Assembly (NCBI GenBank): GCA_003001795.1
Contig: PVNI01000004.1
Location: forward strand, 124,001 to 188,000
From: Actinomadura viridilutea
GTDB lineage: Bacteria > Actinomycetota > Actinomycetes > Streptosporangiales > Streptosporangiaceae
Reading direction: 5' to 3'
DNA length: 64,000 nt
A program made the position numbers and the translations under genes. Each line of letters opens with the position of its first letter. Within the stretch, counting starts at the first letter, position 1. The notes beneath the pieces were generated by a model. That model was not told the origin of the DNA, did no database searches, and was given only the letters and a program-made list of their open reading frames with translations. Positions 55,491-64,000 of the stretch are shown one piece after another.

Positions 55491-55919
55491 TCATGGGCTC
55501 CGGTCACGGGTGACACCGGGGGCTCCGGCCGGGTCCAGGGACAGAGTCTTGATCTTCATGGTGGCGCGCGCCTCGGCCACGACCCACACCAGGGTCAGCG
55601 CGATGACCGACCAGGCGAAGGCCGCGGTGTTCCACAGCGTGACGCCGTCCAGCACCGCCACCAGGGCCAGCATCGCCACGACCTTGCCCAGGTAGCTGAA
55701 GATCGCGGCGGCGAACATCATCTGCGGCGAGATGCGGGCGGCGTACCCGACCGCCAGCACGCTGATGGAGAAGAAGGCGAGCACGACCACGGTGCCGAGC
55801 GCGGCGCCCAGCGCGCCCTTGGCCCCGGCCAGCGGCACGGCCGCCGCGACGGCGGCGAGGCCGGCGAGGCCGGACGGGATCGCGGCGCCGCGGAGGATCC
55901 GGGCGTCGGAAGAGTGCAT
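55491..55919 (-). CDS. ATP synthase protein I-like membrane protein
   Basis: This 142-residue protein has four predicted helices (LAGLAAVAAAVPLAGAKGAL, LGTVVVLAFFSISVLAVG, MMFAAAIFSYLGKVVAMLAL, AFAWSVIALTLVWVVAEA). Position and topology match AtpI (Rv1303 counterpart), proposed to help assemble the c-ring. It heads the atp operon, with ATG 55919. Confidence 0.85.
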   Translation of the reverse strand: MHSSDARILRGAAIPSGLAGLAAVAAAVPLAGAKGALGAALGTVVVLAFFSISVLAVGYAARISPQMMFAAAIFSYLGKVVAMLALVAVLDGVTLWNTAAFAWSVIALTLVWVVAEARATMKIKTLSLDPAGAPGVTRDRSP

Positions 55920-56130
55920 GAGGGCTCCGGCTGGTCACGTAATGTGTTCGTCCCTTGCTCGTGAAAGGTATCACAAGCGTCCGGAACGTCCACAATTACC
56001 CTTGGCATAACGCCGCGCCGCGGCGCCGTGCCGTACGCCGAGGTCGCGCGCGCACCACGGACTGTAGCCCACGTCTCGCACTGGAACGTCCAAAAGCGGC
56101 CCCGCGCGGCAGATCGTCATCCCACCGCAA

Positions 56131-56166
56131 CGGATCGGACCAACGGATCGGACCAACGGATCGGAC
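56131..56166. repeat. 13-bp tandem repeat upstream of the atp operon
   Basis: CGGATCGGACCAA occurs at 56131-56143 and 56144-56156, and a third partial copy to 56166. It lies in the 343-nt space between the wecA-like gene (stop 56263) and the AtpI-like gene (start 55919). That space may hold the atp promoter, though no clear -35/-10 was found. Confidence 0.85.
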
Positions 56167-56262
56167 GGAGCCGGACCGTCCCGGCCGTCCGCCATGCGGG
56201 CGGATGCCGCTCGGTGCTCCGCGGATCTCCCGCGACCGCGTTCGCGGCGCCGCCGCGCGGGA

Positions 56263-57414
56263 TCAGGCGGGCTGGCGGGGCCGCGCCGCGGTCGCCTTCC
56301 CGGGAGCCCGGGACCGCCCGCGCATCCGCGGCATGCCGATCATCATCACCACCCCGGCGACCGCGACCACGCCGGTCACCGACACCACCAGCGGCACCGA
56401 GTTGGTGAACGACAGCGCCACCAGGCTGGAGGCCAGCAGGCCCACCCAGAAGTACATGATCAGCACGGCCCGGCGGTGCGAGTGGCCGAGCTCCAGCAGC
56501 CGGTGGTGCAGGTGCTGCTTGTCCGGGGCGAACGGCGACTTGCCCTGGTTGGTCCGCCGCCACACCGCCAGCAGCATGTCGATGAACGGCACCGCCGCCA
56601 CCGCCGGGATGAGCAGGATCGGCACGTAGAAGGGGAACAGCCGGTAGGTGCCGATGACCGCCGGGTCGAAGTTGCCGGTCAGCATGATCGTGGAGGCGCT
56701 GAGCAGCAGCCCGATGAGCATCGACCCGGTGTCGCCCATGAAGATCCGGGCCGGGTTGAAGTTGTGCGGCAGGAAGCCCGCGCACATCCCCACCAGCACC
56801 GCCGCGGTCAGCGTGGCCGCGCTCAGCGTGATCAGCTTGAAGTCGATCGCCACCAGGTAGGCGTAGGAGAACAGCGCCAGCGCGGCGATCCCGACCACCC
56901 CGGCGGCCAGGCCGTCCAGCCCGTCGATGAAGTTCACCGCGTTGATCGTCGCGACGACCAGGAACACCGTGAGCGGCACGCCGTAGGCCGGGGGCAGCGA
57001 CAGCGACGTGCCGTTGGGCAGCGGGATCACGTACAGCTGGATGCCCTGCATGATGAAGATCCCGGCGGCCGCGACCTGCCCGGCGAACTTGGTCAGCGCG
57101 TCCACGCCCCACCGGTCGTCGAAGATCCCGACCAGCACGATCAGCCCGCCCGACAGCAGCAGCGCCCGGTGCACGTTGACGTCGCCGTCGGCCAGCACCC
57201 GGCGCATCGCCGGCAGCCCTCCGGCCGCCGCCAGCGCGGCCACCATCCCGCCGAACATCGCCAGCCCGCCCAGCCGGGGCGTCGGGATGACGTGCACGTC
57301 GCGGTCCCGGGGCGCCGTCTGCGCGCCGAACCACACCGCGAACCGGCGGACGACGGGGGTGAGCAGGTAGGTGACGAGTGCGGCGATGAGAATCGTCAGC
57401 AGGTACTCCCGCAC
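56263..57414 (-). CDS. wecA: MraY/WecA-family undecaprenyl-phosphate sugar-1-phosphate transferase
   Basis: This 383-residue membrane enzyme has about eleven helices and the family motifs HVIPTPRLGGLAMFGG, GIFDDRWGV, TINAVNFIDGLDGLAAG (catalytic Asp cluster), RIFMGDTGSMLIGLLL and DKQHLHHRLLELGHSHR (His-rich loop). It transfers GlcNAc-1-phosphate to undecaprenyl or decaprenyl phosphate, the first lipid-linked step of arabinogalactan linker or teichoic acid synthesis. Rv1302 counterpart. The basic tail [16 protein letters not shown] is extra. Confidence 0.95.
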   Translation of the reverse strand: MREYLLTILIAALVTYLLTPVVRRFAVWFGAQTAPRDRDVHVIPTPRLGGLAMFGGMVAALAAAGGLPAMRRVLADGDVNVHRALLLSGGLIVLVGIFDDRWGVDALTKFAGQVAAAGIFIMQGIQLYVIPLPNGTSLSLPPAYGVPLTVFLVVATINAVNFIDGLDGLAAGVVGIAALALFSYAYLVAIDFKLITLSAATLTAAVLVGMCAGFLPHNFNPARIFMGDTGSMLIGLLLSASTIMLTGNFDPAVIGTYRLFPFYVPILLIPAVAAVPFIDMLLAVWRRTNQGKSPFAPDKQHLHHRLLELGHSHRRAVLIMYFWVGLLASSLVALSFTNSVPLVVSVTGVVAVAGVVMMIGMPRMRGRSRAPGKATAARPRQPA

Positions 57415-57574
57415 GCCGCACGCCTCCCCTCACCGGGCTGTTCCGCCGCCGCCCCACGGTACGCCGCGCGCACCGCCCGGGTTTCACGTCACACGGGACG
57501 GCGTCGACGGCGATGCGGCCGGACCTGACAACAAAACAGATGTCCGCCGGACGCGATCGGTTCGCACCGGCGGT

Positions 57575-58711
57575 TCACCGCCCCACTTTATTCCCCTCGC
57601 CCGGCCGCCGTCGTGTGATCCGCATCCGGAACCGGTGGAGGCAGACGACGGCGCTCCCCACGGCGGCCGCCCCGACCCCCGCCATGCTCGCGTCCCCGAT
57701 CGAGACGGCCCACGCCCCGTGCGCCCTGACCTCGTCCGCCACGTCCGCCACCACCAGCGCGCCGCCGAGGACGGCGAGCAGGGCCCCTCGCTCCACCGGC
57801 ACGGCCTGCGACCTGCCCGGCCCGGCCTCCAGCCCGATCGGCGCGGCCCTCGCGCCGCGGGCGGCCGCCGCGACGCCGGCCAGGGAGAGTGCGAGCAGCC
57901 CGGCCCCGGCCCAGGTGACCGCCCAGTGCGGCGGGGCGTGCCGCGGCGGCGGCACCGTGATCGCCCCCTTGGGCAGCCGCACCGTGATGAACATGCTCTC
58001 CCGCGGACGCAGCGCGCTCTGGGTGAACTCGATCGCGTAGGGGCCGTCGCGGTCCCGCAGGCACGGGGTGCCGGCGGCGCTCGTCCCGGCACGGCACCGC
58101 GCCTTGCGCAGCACCACCGGGGCCTCCACCCGCACGGCGGCCTCCCGGATCGGCACCTCCCACGCCCCGCCGAGAGCGTCCCAATTCAGCTCATCGTGAA
58201 CATCTCCCGGCGTGAACGCCCCCGTCACCGTGTACTCGATCACGTACGCCTGCCGGCCCCGGACGGCGCGGTCCTCGTCCCCGACGCTGATCAGCAGGTC
58301 GTGCCACCACCGGCGGGTCCGCGGCCGCGCCGGGGCCCCGGTCGACGAACTGGCCCGCACGCCGCGGATCTCGTACAGCCGGTCGCCGATCCGGTACGGC
58401 AGCCGCCGGACGATCCCGTGCGCGCCGCCCGCGTCGAAGTCGTAGGTGATCGTCTCCCGCACGTGCAGATCGCCGTTCGTGGCGATCGTCAGGACGACGT
58501 CGTAGGCCGGGATGCTCTCGAACTCCTCCGGCCCGAGGTCCGCGCCCGCCGGATGCGCGTCGGCCCGGTCCGCGCCGTCCCCGCCCGGCTGCGACCGCGC
58601 GGCCGCCGCGCACGGCGGCGCCAGGAGGGTGAGCAGCACGAGACCGACGATCGTCGGAAGAACACCGAGAGCGACCGTCCGCGCCCGGCCCCGGCCACGC
58701 ACGAGAGGCAT
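57575..58711 (-). CDS. DUF2207 secreted/membrane protein
   Basis: This 378-residue protein has a signal-like helix (VALGVLPTIVGLVLLTLLAP), a DUF2207 extracytoplasmic domain (IPAYDVVLTIATNGDLHVRE, YDFDAGGAHGIVRRLPYR, ELNWDALGGAWEVPI) and C-terminal helices (TWAGAGLLALSLAGVAAAA, GALLAVLGGALVVADVA). The usual DUF2207 protein is longer, with a cytoplasmic C-terminal region. ATG 58711 is chosen as the most plausible start before the signal. Lipid- or wall-related roles are suggested in the literature only vaguely; none is proven. Confidence 0.8.
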   Translation of the reverse strand: MPLVRGRGRARTVALGVLPTIVGLVLLTLLAPPCAAAARSQPGGDGADRADAHPAGADLGPEEFESIPAYDVVLTIATNGDLHVRETITYDFDAGGAHGIVRRLPYRIGDRLYEIRGVRASSSTGAPARPRTRRWWHDLLISVGDEDRAVRGRQAYVIEYTVTGAFTPGDVHDELNWDALGGAWEVPIREAAVRVEAPVVLRKARCRAGTSAAGTPCLRDRDGPYAIEFTQSALRPRESMFITVRLPKGAITVPPPRHAPPHWAVTWAGAGLLALSLAGVAAAARGARAAPIGLEAGPGRSQAVPVERGALLAVLGGALVVADVADEVRAHGAWAVSIGDASMAGVGAAAVGSAVVCLHRFRMRITRRRPGEGNKVGR

Positions 58712-59451
58712 ACTGTCACCGCCCGACACGCACCATGGTCGTAATGACGCTATTACTCTCCGCAGTCGGCGGCCTCTCCCCGTCCAGGTTACGTCCCATG
58801 GTCGATGCGTGACCATGAGAAGGACGACACGACACCCCGCGGCGGACGCCCTGCACCGAAAGGAAGGTTCAGGCGGGCGGGTTCTCTAGGAATGCATGAC
58901 GACCTTTCCTGGCGAACGTCTTCGTCTGCGCCGGCATCGAACTCTTCGCCTTCCCGGCGGCACCATGGCCGCGCATGGAATGCGACACGTCGCCAATGCA
59001 GTCGTCGTCAGACCGCCGTTATCAAGACTCGATTTCGCGGCCGCGGGCGCGCAGCCTGTTCGTGGACGACCAGTGGCGCCCGCAGCGTCAGGGGGGCCGA
59101 CGGGACGTTCGCGCGAACCGCAGCGCGCATCACATCGCCGGGTCGACAGCCAGGCCCGGGAACCGATCTGCAGAGCGCGACCGTGCAGGTCCTGACCACC
59201 GGAAAGGACTGACCGCACACAGCGCGGTCCACATCTCCCATCGGCGGTAGGCCGACCGACCGGACCAATCAGAAGCGATACGACCGGTGCTTCAGCGCGG
59301 TTCTCACCGGCCATCCGGACGCACGCGAATGCAGCGTCGCTCCTGTCACAAAACGCACCATCCAGTGCGCACGCCGACAGAAAATCGTGCGATCGGACGC
59401 CTCGGCTGGCTTCTTCCGTGCCCTCTCCCAGGGCGGCGATTACGCGGCGGA
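58712..59451. other. 740-nt gap of lower GC without recognisable gene
   Basis: Visibly less GC-rich than its surroundings with more A/T runs, and codon bias in all six frames is poor. Short frames of 86-142 codons exist on both strands (for example 58886-59314 minus), but none resembles a protein I know or has a convincing ribosome site. It may be decayed coding sequence or a regulatory region. Confidence 0.5.
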
Positions 59452-60294
59452 TTACTTCGTCTCGTCCTTCTTAAGGGACGATTCGACAGGAGACTCGGCC
59501 TTTTGCTCAGCCTTCTTCTCGGCGGATTCCTCGCCCTTTTCATCGGCCGGGGCGGACTTGTCCAAGGATACGGCGGCCGACTCCTTCGCAGGCGATTCGC
59601 CCGTCTCGTTCCCGTCGTCCACGTCGTCCTTGTCGTCCTCGTCGGTCAGCAGGACGCCCACCACGGCGCGGATCTTGTCCTCGGGGATCGCCCCGGGGCG
59701 CAGCAGCCGCGGGATCGACCCGGTGAGGTCCACGATCGTCGACGGCGGGCCCTCGCCCGCCGGGCCGTCGTCCAGGTACACCGACACCGCGTCGCCCAGC
59801 ATCTTCTCGGCCTCCTCGACCGAGCGGGCCGCGGGACGGCCGCTGAGGTTGGCGCTGCTGACGGCCAGCGGGCCGGTCTCCTTGAGCAGCTCCACGGCCA
59901 GCTCGTGCATGGGCATCCGCACCGCGACGGTGCCCTTGGTGTCGCCCAGGTCCCACACCAGGTTCCGGTTGGCGCGGCAGACGAGCGTCAGGGCGCCGGG
60001 CCAGAACTCGTCGATGAGGTCCTGCCCGTACAGCCCGAGGTCCTCCACGAGCGCCGTGGCGGCCCGTACGGAGCCCACGAGCACCGGCGGGGGCATCTCC
60101 CTGCCGCGGCCCTTGGCGTTGAGCAGGGCGGTCACGGCGGCCGGGGTGAAGGCGTCGGCGCCGACGCCGTACACGGTGTCGGTGGGCAGCACGATCAGCT
60201 CTCCGCGCCGCACCGCCGAGACCGCCTCGGCGATCCCCCGGGTGCGCTCCATGGGGTCGGCGGCGCAGTCATAACGTCGGCTCACGGTGCTCAT
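59452..60294 (-). CDS. sua5: L-threonylcarbamoyladenylate synthase (Sua5/YrdC) with charged tail
   Basis: This 280-residue enzyme makes threonylcarbamoyl-AMP for t6A37 of tRNA. The YrdC domain is clear: GELIVLPTDTVYGVGADAFT, LLNAKGRGREMPPPVLVGS, WPGALTLVCRAN, TVAVRMPMHE and LAVSSANLSGRPA. After about residue 215 the family usually ends or continues with a Sua5 domain; here a 65-residue tail rich in Asp, Glu, Lys and Ser follows, without fold. It lies 45 nt downstream of prmC, matching Rv1301. Confidence 0.95.
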   Translation of the reverse strand: MSTVSRRYDCAADPMERTRGIAEAVSAVRRGELIVLPTDTVYGVGADAFTPAAVTALLNAKGRGREMPPPVLVGSVRAATALVEDLGLYGQDLIDEFWPGALTLVCRANRNLVWDLGDTKGTVAVRMPMHELAVELLKETGPLAVSSANLSGRPAARSVEEAEKMLGDAVSVYLDDGPAGEGPPSTIVDLTGSIPRLLRPGAIPEDKIRAVVGVLLTDEDDKDDVDDGNETGESPAKESAAVSLDKSAPADEKGEESAEKKAEQKAESPVESSLKKDETK

Positions 60295-60339
60295 CCTTCC
60301 ATGTCCGCACCGCCGCCCGGCCCCGCCCCGGACGCGGCG

Positions 60340-61200
60340 TCAGTCGCTGCCCAGGCGGGCGGTGACGAAGCGGTCGCGGTTGGTCAGGTCGCGGCGGTTG
60401 CGCACGTCGCGCCAGCCGTTCTCCTCGGCGAAGATCCAGTAGACGGCGTTGCCCTGCTGATCGCTGTGCTCGACCGCCGCGTACCCGCCGGGCCGCAGCA
60501 GCCGCCGCGCCGTCCGCTCCACCACGCGGATGGCGTCCAGGCCGTCGTCGCCCCCGCCCCACAGCGCCGCCGCCGGGTCGTGGTCGCGCACGTCCTTGGG
60601 CACGTGCTCCCACTCGGACATCGGGATGTACGGCGGATTGCTGATCACCAGGTCGACGGTGCCGTTCAGCTCGGCCAGCGCGGTGGCGAAGTCGTCCAGG
60701 TGCAGCCGGACCCGGCCCCGCTCGTCCAGCTCCTCGACGTTGCGGGTGGCGTGGACGAAGGCGGTGGGGTCCTTCTCCACCGCGTGCACGCGCGCCCGCG
60801 GCGCCTCCAGGGCGATGGACAGCGCGATCGCCCCCGAGCCGGTGCCGAGGTCGACCACCAGGGGGTCGCGCACGTCCATGTCGCGCAGCGTCTCCAGCGC
60901 CCAGCCGACCATGACCTCGGTCTCCGGACGCGGGATGAACACCCCCGGGCCGACCTTCAGCTCCAGGTAGCGGAAGTACGCGCGGCCGGTGATGTGCTGC
61001 AGCGGCTCGCCCGCCTCGCGCCGCGCCACGTACTCCCAGAAGCGGGCGTCGAACGCGGCGTCGGGCACGGTGTGCAGCTCGCCTCGGGGCACCCCGTGCA
61101 CCGCGGCGGCCAGCTCCTCGGCGTCGGCGCGGGGCGAGGCGGCCCCGGCGTCGGCCAGCCGCGCGGTCGCCCGTGCGACCTCGTCGAGCAGCAGGTTCAT
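60340..61200 (-). CDS. prmC: PrmC, release-factor glutamine methyltransferase
   Basis: This 286-residue SAM enzyme methylates the Gln of GGQ in release factors. [17 protein letters not shown] is the SAM loop, and [18 protein letters not shown] holds the NPPY catalytic motif. The N-terminal five-helix domain and [17 protein letters not shown] are also conserved. ATG 61200 overlaps the prfA stop (ATGA), so PrmC is coupled to its substrate RF1. Standard prfA-prmC-sua5 order. Confidence 0.97.
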   Translation of the reverse strand: MNLLLDEVARATARLADAGAASPRADAEELAAAVHGVPRGELHTVPDAAFDARFWEYVARREAGEPLQHITGRAYFRYLELKVGPGVFIPRPETEVMVGWALETLRDMDVRDPLVVDLGTGSGAIALSIALEAPRARVHAVEKDPTAFVHATRNVEELDERGRVRLHLDDFATALAELNGTVDLVISNPPYIPMSEWEHVPKDVRDHDPAAALWGGGDDGLDAIRVVERTARRLLRPGGYAAVEHSDQQGNAVYWIFAEENGWRDVRNRRDLTNRDRFVTARLGSD

Positions 61201-62282
61201 GATGACGGTTGCGCCTCGTGGGCCTGTCCCGCCTCGGCCAGTCTGCGCTTCATGTCGGCGTCCACCAGCGCCTGCGTGACGTTGTGCAGATCGCCGTCCA
61301 GGACCTGGTCGAGGTTGTACGCCTTGTATCCGACGCGGTGGTCGGAGATGCGGTTCTCCGGAAAGTTGTACGTGCGCACCCGTTCGGACCGGTCGACGGT
61401 GCGCACCTGGCTCTTGCGCTCGGCCGCCGCCGCCGCGTCCGCCTCCTCCTGCGCCATGGCCAGCAGCCGGGAGCGCAGGATCCGCATCGCCTGCTCCTTG
61501 TTCTGCAGCTGGCTCTTCTCGTTCTGGCAGGAGACGACGACGCCGGTCGGGATGTGGGTGATCCGCACGGCCGAGTCGGTGGTGTTGACGCTCTGCCCGC
61601 CCGGCCCGGACGAGCGGTACACGTCGATGCGCAGGTCGTTCGGGTCGATCTCGACCTCGACCTCCTCGGCCTCCGGGGTGACGAGCACCCCGACGGCGCT
61701 GGTGTGGATGCGGCCCTGCGACTCGGTGACCGGCACCCGCTGCACGCGGTGCACGCCGCCCTCGTACTTCAGCCGCGTCCACACCCCCTCCTCCTGGCCC
61801 GGACGCGACTTCACCGCGACGGTCACGTCCTTGTAGCCGCCCAGGTCGGAGGGGTGCGCGTCGAGGATCTCGGTCTTCCAGCCGGAGCGCTCGGCGTAGC
61901 GCAAGTACATCCGCAGCAGATCCCCGGCGAACAGGGCCGACTCCTCGCCGCCCTCGCCCGCCTTGATCTCCAGGATGACGTCCTTGCCGTCGTTGGGGTC
62001 GCGCGGCAGCAGCAGGCGGCGCAGCCGCTCGGTCAGCTCGTCGCGGCGCCGCTCCAGCTCCTCGGCCTCGGCGGCGAACGCGGGGTCCTCCCCGGCCAGC
62101 TCGCGCGCGGCCGCCAGGTCGTCCTCGACGGCGGTGATCTCCCGCTGGGTCTCGACGATCGGCCGGAGCTCGGCGTAGCGGCGGCCCAGCCGGCGCGCCA
62201 GGGCCTGGTCGGCGTGCACACCCGGGTCGGCGAGCCTGGCCTCGATGTCGGCGTATTCGCGGATGAGATCGTCGATCTTCAC
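61197..62282 (-). CDS. prfA: Peptide chain release factor 1
   Basis: This 361-residue factor releases peptides at UAG and UAA. The GGQ motif is in [18 protein letters not shown], the anticodon-like tripeptide PVT in [16 protein letters not shown], and [19 protein letters not shown] is conserved. Overlaps prmC by 4 nt. The 223 nt between it and rpmE contain GTCGGCCGGGG-type short repeats and the rpmE terminator. Confidence 0.98.
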   Translation of the reverse strand: MKIDDLIREYADIEARLADPGVHADQALARRLGRRYAELRPIVETQREITAVEDDLAAARELAGEDPAFAAEAEELERRRDELTERLRRLLLPRDPNDGKDVILEIKAGEGGEESALFAGDLLRMYLRYAERSGWKTEILDAHPSDLGGYKDVTVAVKSRPGQEEGVWTRLKYEGGVHRVQRVPVTESQGRIHTSAVGVLVTPEAEEVEVEIDPNDLRIDVYRSSGPGGQSVNTTDSAVRITHIPTGVVVSCQNEKSQLQNKEQAMRILRSRLLAMAQEEADAAAAAERKSQVRTVDRSERVRTYNFPENRISDHRVGYKAYNLDQVLDGDLHNVTQALVDADMKRRLAEAGQAHEAQPSS

Positions 62283-62458
62283 GGTGTCGTCGTCTCCGGC
62301 CTGGTGGCGGCCTTCGAGCCGGCGGACCGGCGGCGCCCGCGGTACGGCCGGGGCCGGAACGTCGATCGGGGCCCGAGGGTCGGCCGGGGCCGGGAGGTCG
62401 GCCGGGGTGGGATGGTCGGTCGGACTACTGCGGCGGGGCGGCGGAGCCGGACTTCGAA

Positions 62459-62489
62459 CGGCCCGGGAACACGCGTCGTCCCCGGGCCG
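62459..62489 (-). terminator. Terminator-like hairpin after rpmE
   Basis: On the minus strand CGGCCCGGG (62481-62489) pairs with CCCGGGCCG (62459-62467) around a 13-nt loop, 17 nt after the rpmE stop, followed by TTCG. Confidence 0.6.
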
Positions 62490-62505
62490 GTCTCGGTCGC
62501 TCCGC

Positions 62506-62730
62506 TCACCCCTTCTTGCGGCCCGCCTTCTTGCCGAAGCGCTGCTCGAAGCGGGCGACGCGGCCGCCGGTGTCCAGGATCTTCTGCTTGCCCGTGTAGA
62601 ACGGGTGGCAGCTGGAGCACACGTCGGCGTGGATGACGCCGTTCTCGGCGGTGCTTCGGGTCTCGAAGGTGTTGCCGCACGTGCACGTCACGGTCGTGAC
62701 GACGTACTTAGGGTGAATATCGGGCTTCAT
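62506..62730 (-). CDS. rpmE: 50S ribosomal protein L31 (zinc-binding type)
   Basis: This 74-residue protein has the C+ form: [12 protein letters not shown] and [20 protein letters not shown] provide the four Cys zinc ligands, followed by the basic tail [10 protein letters not shown]. Zinc-free paralogues are usually Zur-regulated; none is in the window. ATG 62730 has a GAGGAGAAG ribosome site, which lies inside a possible upstream small ORF. Confidence 0.97.
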   Translation of the reverse strand: MKPDIHPKYVVTTVTCTCGNTFETRSTAENGVIHADVCSSCHPFYTGKQKILDTGGRVARFEQRFGKKAGRKKG

Positions 62731-62867
62731 GCTTCTCCTCGCCTCGGAGCGGTCGCCGGGCGCTCTCCCCGGTGCCCGTCAGGTTGATCTGGGAGGCGTG
62801 AACCGGTACCGCAGCGGTTGCACTCCAAGTGTGCCAGATCCCCGAACGTGCCGAGGTCATCGGGCAT
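62727..62867 (-). CDS. Possible small ORF coupled to rpmE
   Basis: A 46-codon frame from ATG 62867 ends in TGA at 62727-62729, overlapping the rpmE ATG (ATGA). It encodes [20 protein letters not shown] with a CxxC. Its 3' part covers the rpmE ribosome site. No family is recognised. It could be a real coupled gene, a leader peptide, or just part of the rpmE leader. Confidence 0.25.
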   Translation of the reverse strand: MPDDLGTFGDLAHLECNRCGTGSRLPDQPDGHRGERPATAPRRGEA

Positions 62868-63195
62868 TCCCGAGCCGGGGTCGCCGCGCCGCGGCGTACC
62901 TGAGAATCCGCAGCCCATCGCACGCATCCGGGGGGGAAGTGTTCCCCGCGTGGGCCGCCCCAAGCGCCCGCAATGAGCGTGCGCGGGTGACATCTCCTGA
63001 CATGCGCATGGACGGGACTGCAGGGCGCGGCATGGCGCAACGGGCACGCCCACGCTGTCAGTGCGGGCGCCCACCGCGCTCCGCGTCGCGCTCGCCCTCG
63101 ACGGCCGGACGATCGCGATGCGCGGCCTCGCCGACGGCGGCCGTCCTCGAGCCGCCGGGCGTCTCCGGTCGCGGAGGGACGCCTCCGCCGCGCGG
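62868..63195. other. 328-nt region between rpmE leader and the response regulator
   Basis: No gene recognised. It probably contains the rpmE promoter (leftward) and the 3' end of the response-regulator transcript. No convincing -35/-10 or zinc-uptake-regulator box was found by eye. Confidence 0.5.
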
Positions 63196-63849
63196 TCAGG
63201 ACGCGTTGCGGCCCAGGTAGGTCAGCACCGCCATGACGCGGCGGTGGCCGCCCTGGGCGGGCTGCAGTCCCAGCTTCATGAAGATGTTGGAGATGTGCTT
63301 CTCCACGGCGCCCTCGGTGACGACGAGCTTCTCGGCGATCGCCGCGTTGGAGCGGCCCTCCGCCATCAGCGCCAGCACCTCGTGCTCGCGGGGGGTGAGG
63401 GCGGCCAGCGGGTCCCCGGTGCGGCGGCGGCCGAGCAGCTGGCCGATCACCTCCGGGTCGATCACGGTGCCGCCCGCGGCGATCCGGCGCACCGCGTCGA
63501 TGAAGTCGGCCACGTCGGACACCCGCTCCTTCAGCAGGTAGCCCACGCCCTCGGCGCCGCCGCCGATCAGGTCGGTGGCGTAGCGCTCCTCCACGTACTG
63601 CGACAGCACCAGGATGGGCGTGCCGGGCCGGCGGGCCCGCACCTCCAGGGCGGCGCGCAGGCCCTCGTCGGTGAAGGAGGGCGGCATCCGCACGTCCACG
63701 ATGGCCAGGTCGGGTCGGTGCTCCTCCACCGCCGCCAGCAGGCCCGGCCCGTCGCCGACCCCGGCCGCCGTCTCGATCCCGGCGTCCGCCAGCAGCCGGA
63801 CGAGCCCTTCCCGCAGCAGCACCGAGTCTTCGGCGATCACCACCCGCAT
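63196..63849 (-). CDS. NarL/LuxR-family response regulator
   Basis: This 217-residue regulator has a receiver domain (VVIAEDSVLLREGLVRLL; phospho-Asp in LAIVDVRMPPSFTDEGL; Lys in GYLLKERVSDVADF) and a LuxR DNA-binding domain (LTPREHEVLALMAEGRSNAAIAEKL, VEKHISNIFMKLGL). ATG 63849 begins the conserved MRVVIAEDS. The upstream gene on the same strand is a histidine kinase whose end is seen in the window; the two form a two-component system. In M. tuberculosis this position is occupied by rho. Confidence 0.95.
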   Translation of the reverse strand: MRVVIAEDSVLLREGLVRLLADAGIETAAGVGDGPGLLAAVEEHRPDLAIVDVRMPPSFTDEGLRAALEVRARRPGTPILVLSQYVEERYATDLIGGGAEGVGYLLKERVSDVADFIDAVRRIAAGGTVIDPEVIGQLLGRRRTGDPLAALTPREHEVLALMAEGRSNAAIAEKLVVTEGAVEKHISNIFMKLGLQPAQGGHRRVMAVLTYLGRNAS

Positions 63850-63890
63850 GCCATCGATTATCGTCGCGCCCGGCCCCCGCCGGGCGCGGC

Positions 63891-64000
63891 CTACCACGTG
63901 CAGGGCAGGTCCGCGCGGACGACCGTGGGGCCGCCGACGGGGCTGTCGACGGTCAGCAGCCCGTCGATCGTGGCGGCGCGATCGGCCAGCCCCGCCAGCC
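63891..64000 (-). CDS. Sensor histidine kinase, C-terminal end only
   Basis: The frame enters from the right window edge and ends at TAG 63891-63893. The visible 35 residues, LAGLADRAATIDGLLTVDSP...GGPTVVRADLPC, are the typical C-terminal end of a GHKL ATPase domain in NarL-type kinases. It lies 41 nt upstream of the response-regulator ATG and is its likely partner. Confidence 0.85.
   Translation of the reverse strand, partial: LAGLADRAATIDGLLTVDSPVGGPTVVRADLPCTW

Noticed and set aside
59287..61836. Open frame of about 849 codons antisense to sua5-prmC-prfA
   Set aside because: No protein family signal; the minus strand encodes three full housekeeping enzymes with coupled starts.

Overview
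The window is very GC-rich chromosomal DNA from an actinobacterium. Codon use, gene families (CysO/CysM/Mec, EndoMS/NucS, DUF3039, DUF2017, SCO5389-like, MEDS-domain regulators, actinobacterial Trx/TPR protein) and gene order suggest a Streptosporangiales/Thermomonosporaceae-type organism (Actinomadura-like). The genus is an inference. No insertion sequence, integrase, CRISPR array, rRNA gene or replication origin was recognised.

Most of the window is a conserved housekeeping backbone. Read right to left it follows the known Mycobacterium tuberculosis order Rv1298 to Rv1342: rpmE, prfA, prmC, sua5, wecA, the ATP synthase operon (atpI-like to atpC), a DUF2550 gene, a PduO-type adenosyltransferase, nucS, methylmalonyl-CoA epimerase, thiolase, a thioredoxin/TPR protein, pncB, clpS, DUF2017, mec, cysO, cysM, murI, an MBL phosphodiesterase-like gene, rph and rdgB. 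Lineage-specific genes are interspersed.

Region by region. 1-3.6 kb: 3' end of a peroxiredoxin, tRNA-Leu(UAG) and a three-gene operon of MEDS-domain proteins (MEDS-ATPase, MEDS-STAS, MEDS-ATPase) that looks like a sigma-factor partner-switching module. 3.6-11.6 kb: leftward nucleotide sanitation, rph, murI and the mec-cysO-cysM sulfur-transfer cluster. 11.7-13.7 kb: the pncB/pncA NAD salvage pair. 13.7-22 kb: helicase, secreted metalloprotease, YqgE, a sortase substrate, malic enzyme and Trx/TPR protein. 22.2-24.7 kb: a degenerate ABC ATPase with a membrane partner. 24.8-35.6 kb: thiolase, epimerase, DivIVA-like coiled coil, AI-2E-type transporter, hydrolase, two-domain 3-hydroxyacyl-CoA dehydrogenase, LLM oxidoreductase. 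35.7-47.4 kb: mixed accessory genes around nucS, including an M50 protease, orphan histidine kinase, aldehyde dehydrogenase, a signal-less amidase and a GMC oxidoreductase. 47.5-62.7 kb: ATP synthase and translation/wall genes. 63.2-64 kb: a NarL-type two-component pair, cut by the window edge.

The most interesting signal is a pair of near-identical 60-bp upstream elements (36001-36060 minus strand; 43667-43726 plus strand; 49 of 60 positions identical by hand count). They lie in front of two tiny Arg/Ala-rich paralogous ORFs. Each copy is preceded by TAAGGC direct repeats about two helical turns apart, and each can form a hairpin whose right arm overlaps the ribosome binding site. The stem sequences differ but pairing is kept. 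Also notable are the triple-MEDS operon with a possible coupled leader ORF, TANNNT boxes 6-9 nt from start codons suggesting leaderless mRNAs, and several 12-bp tandem arrays, one of which spans the 3' ends of two convergent genes.
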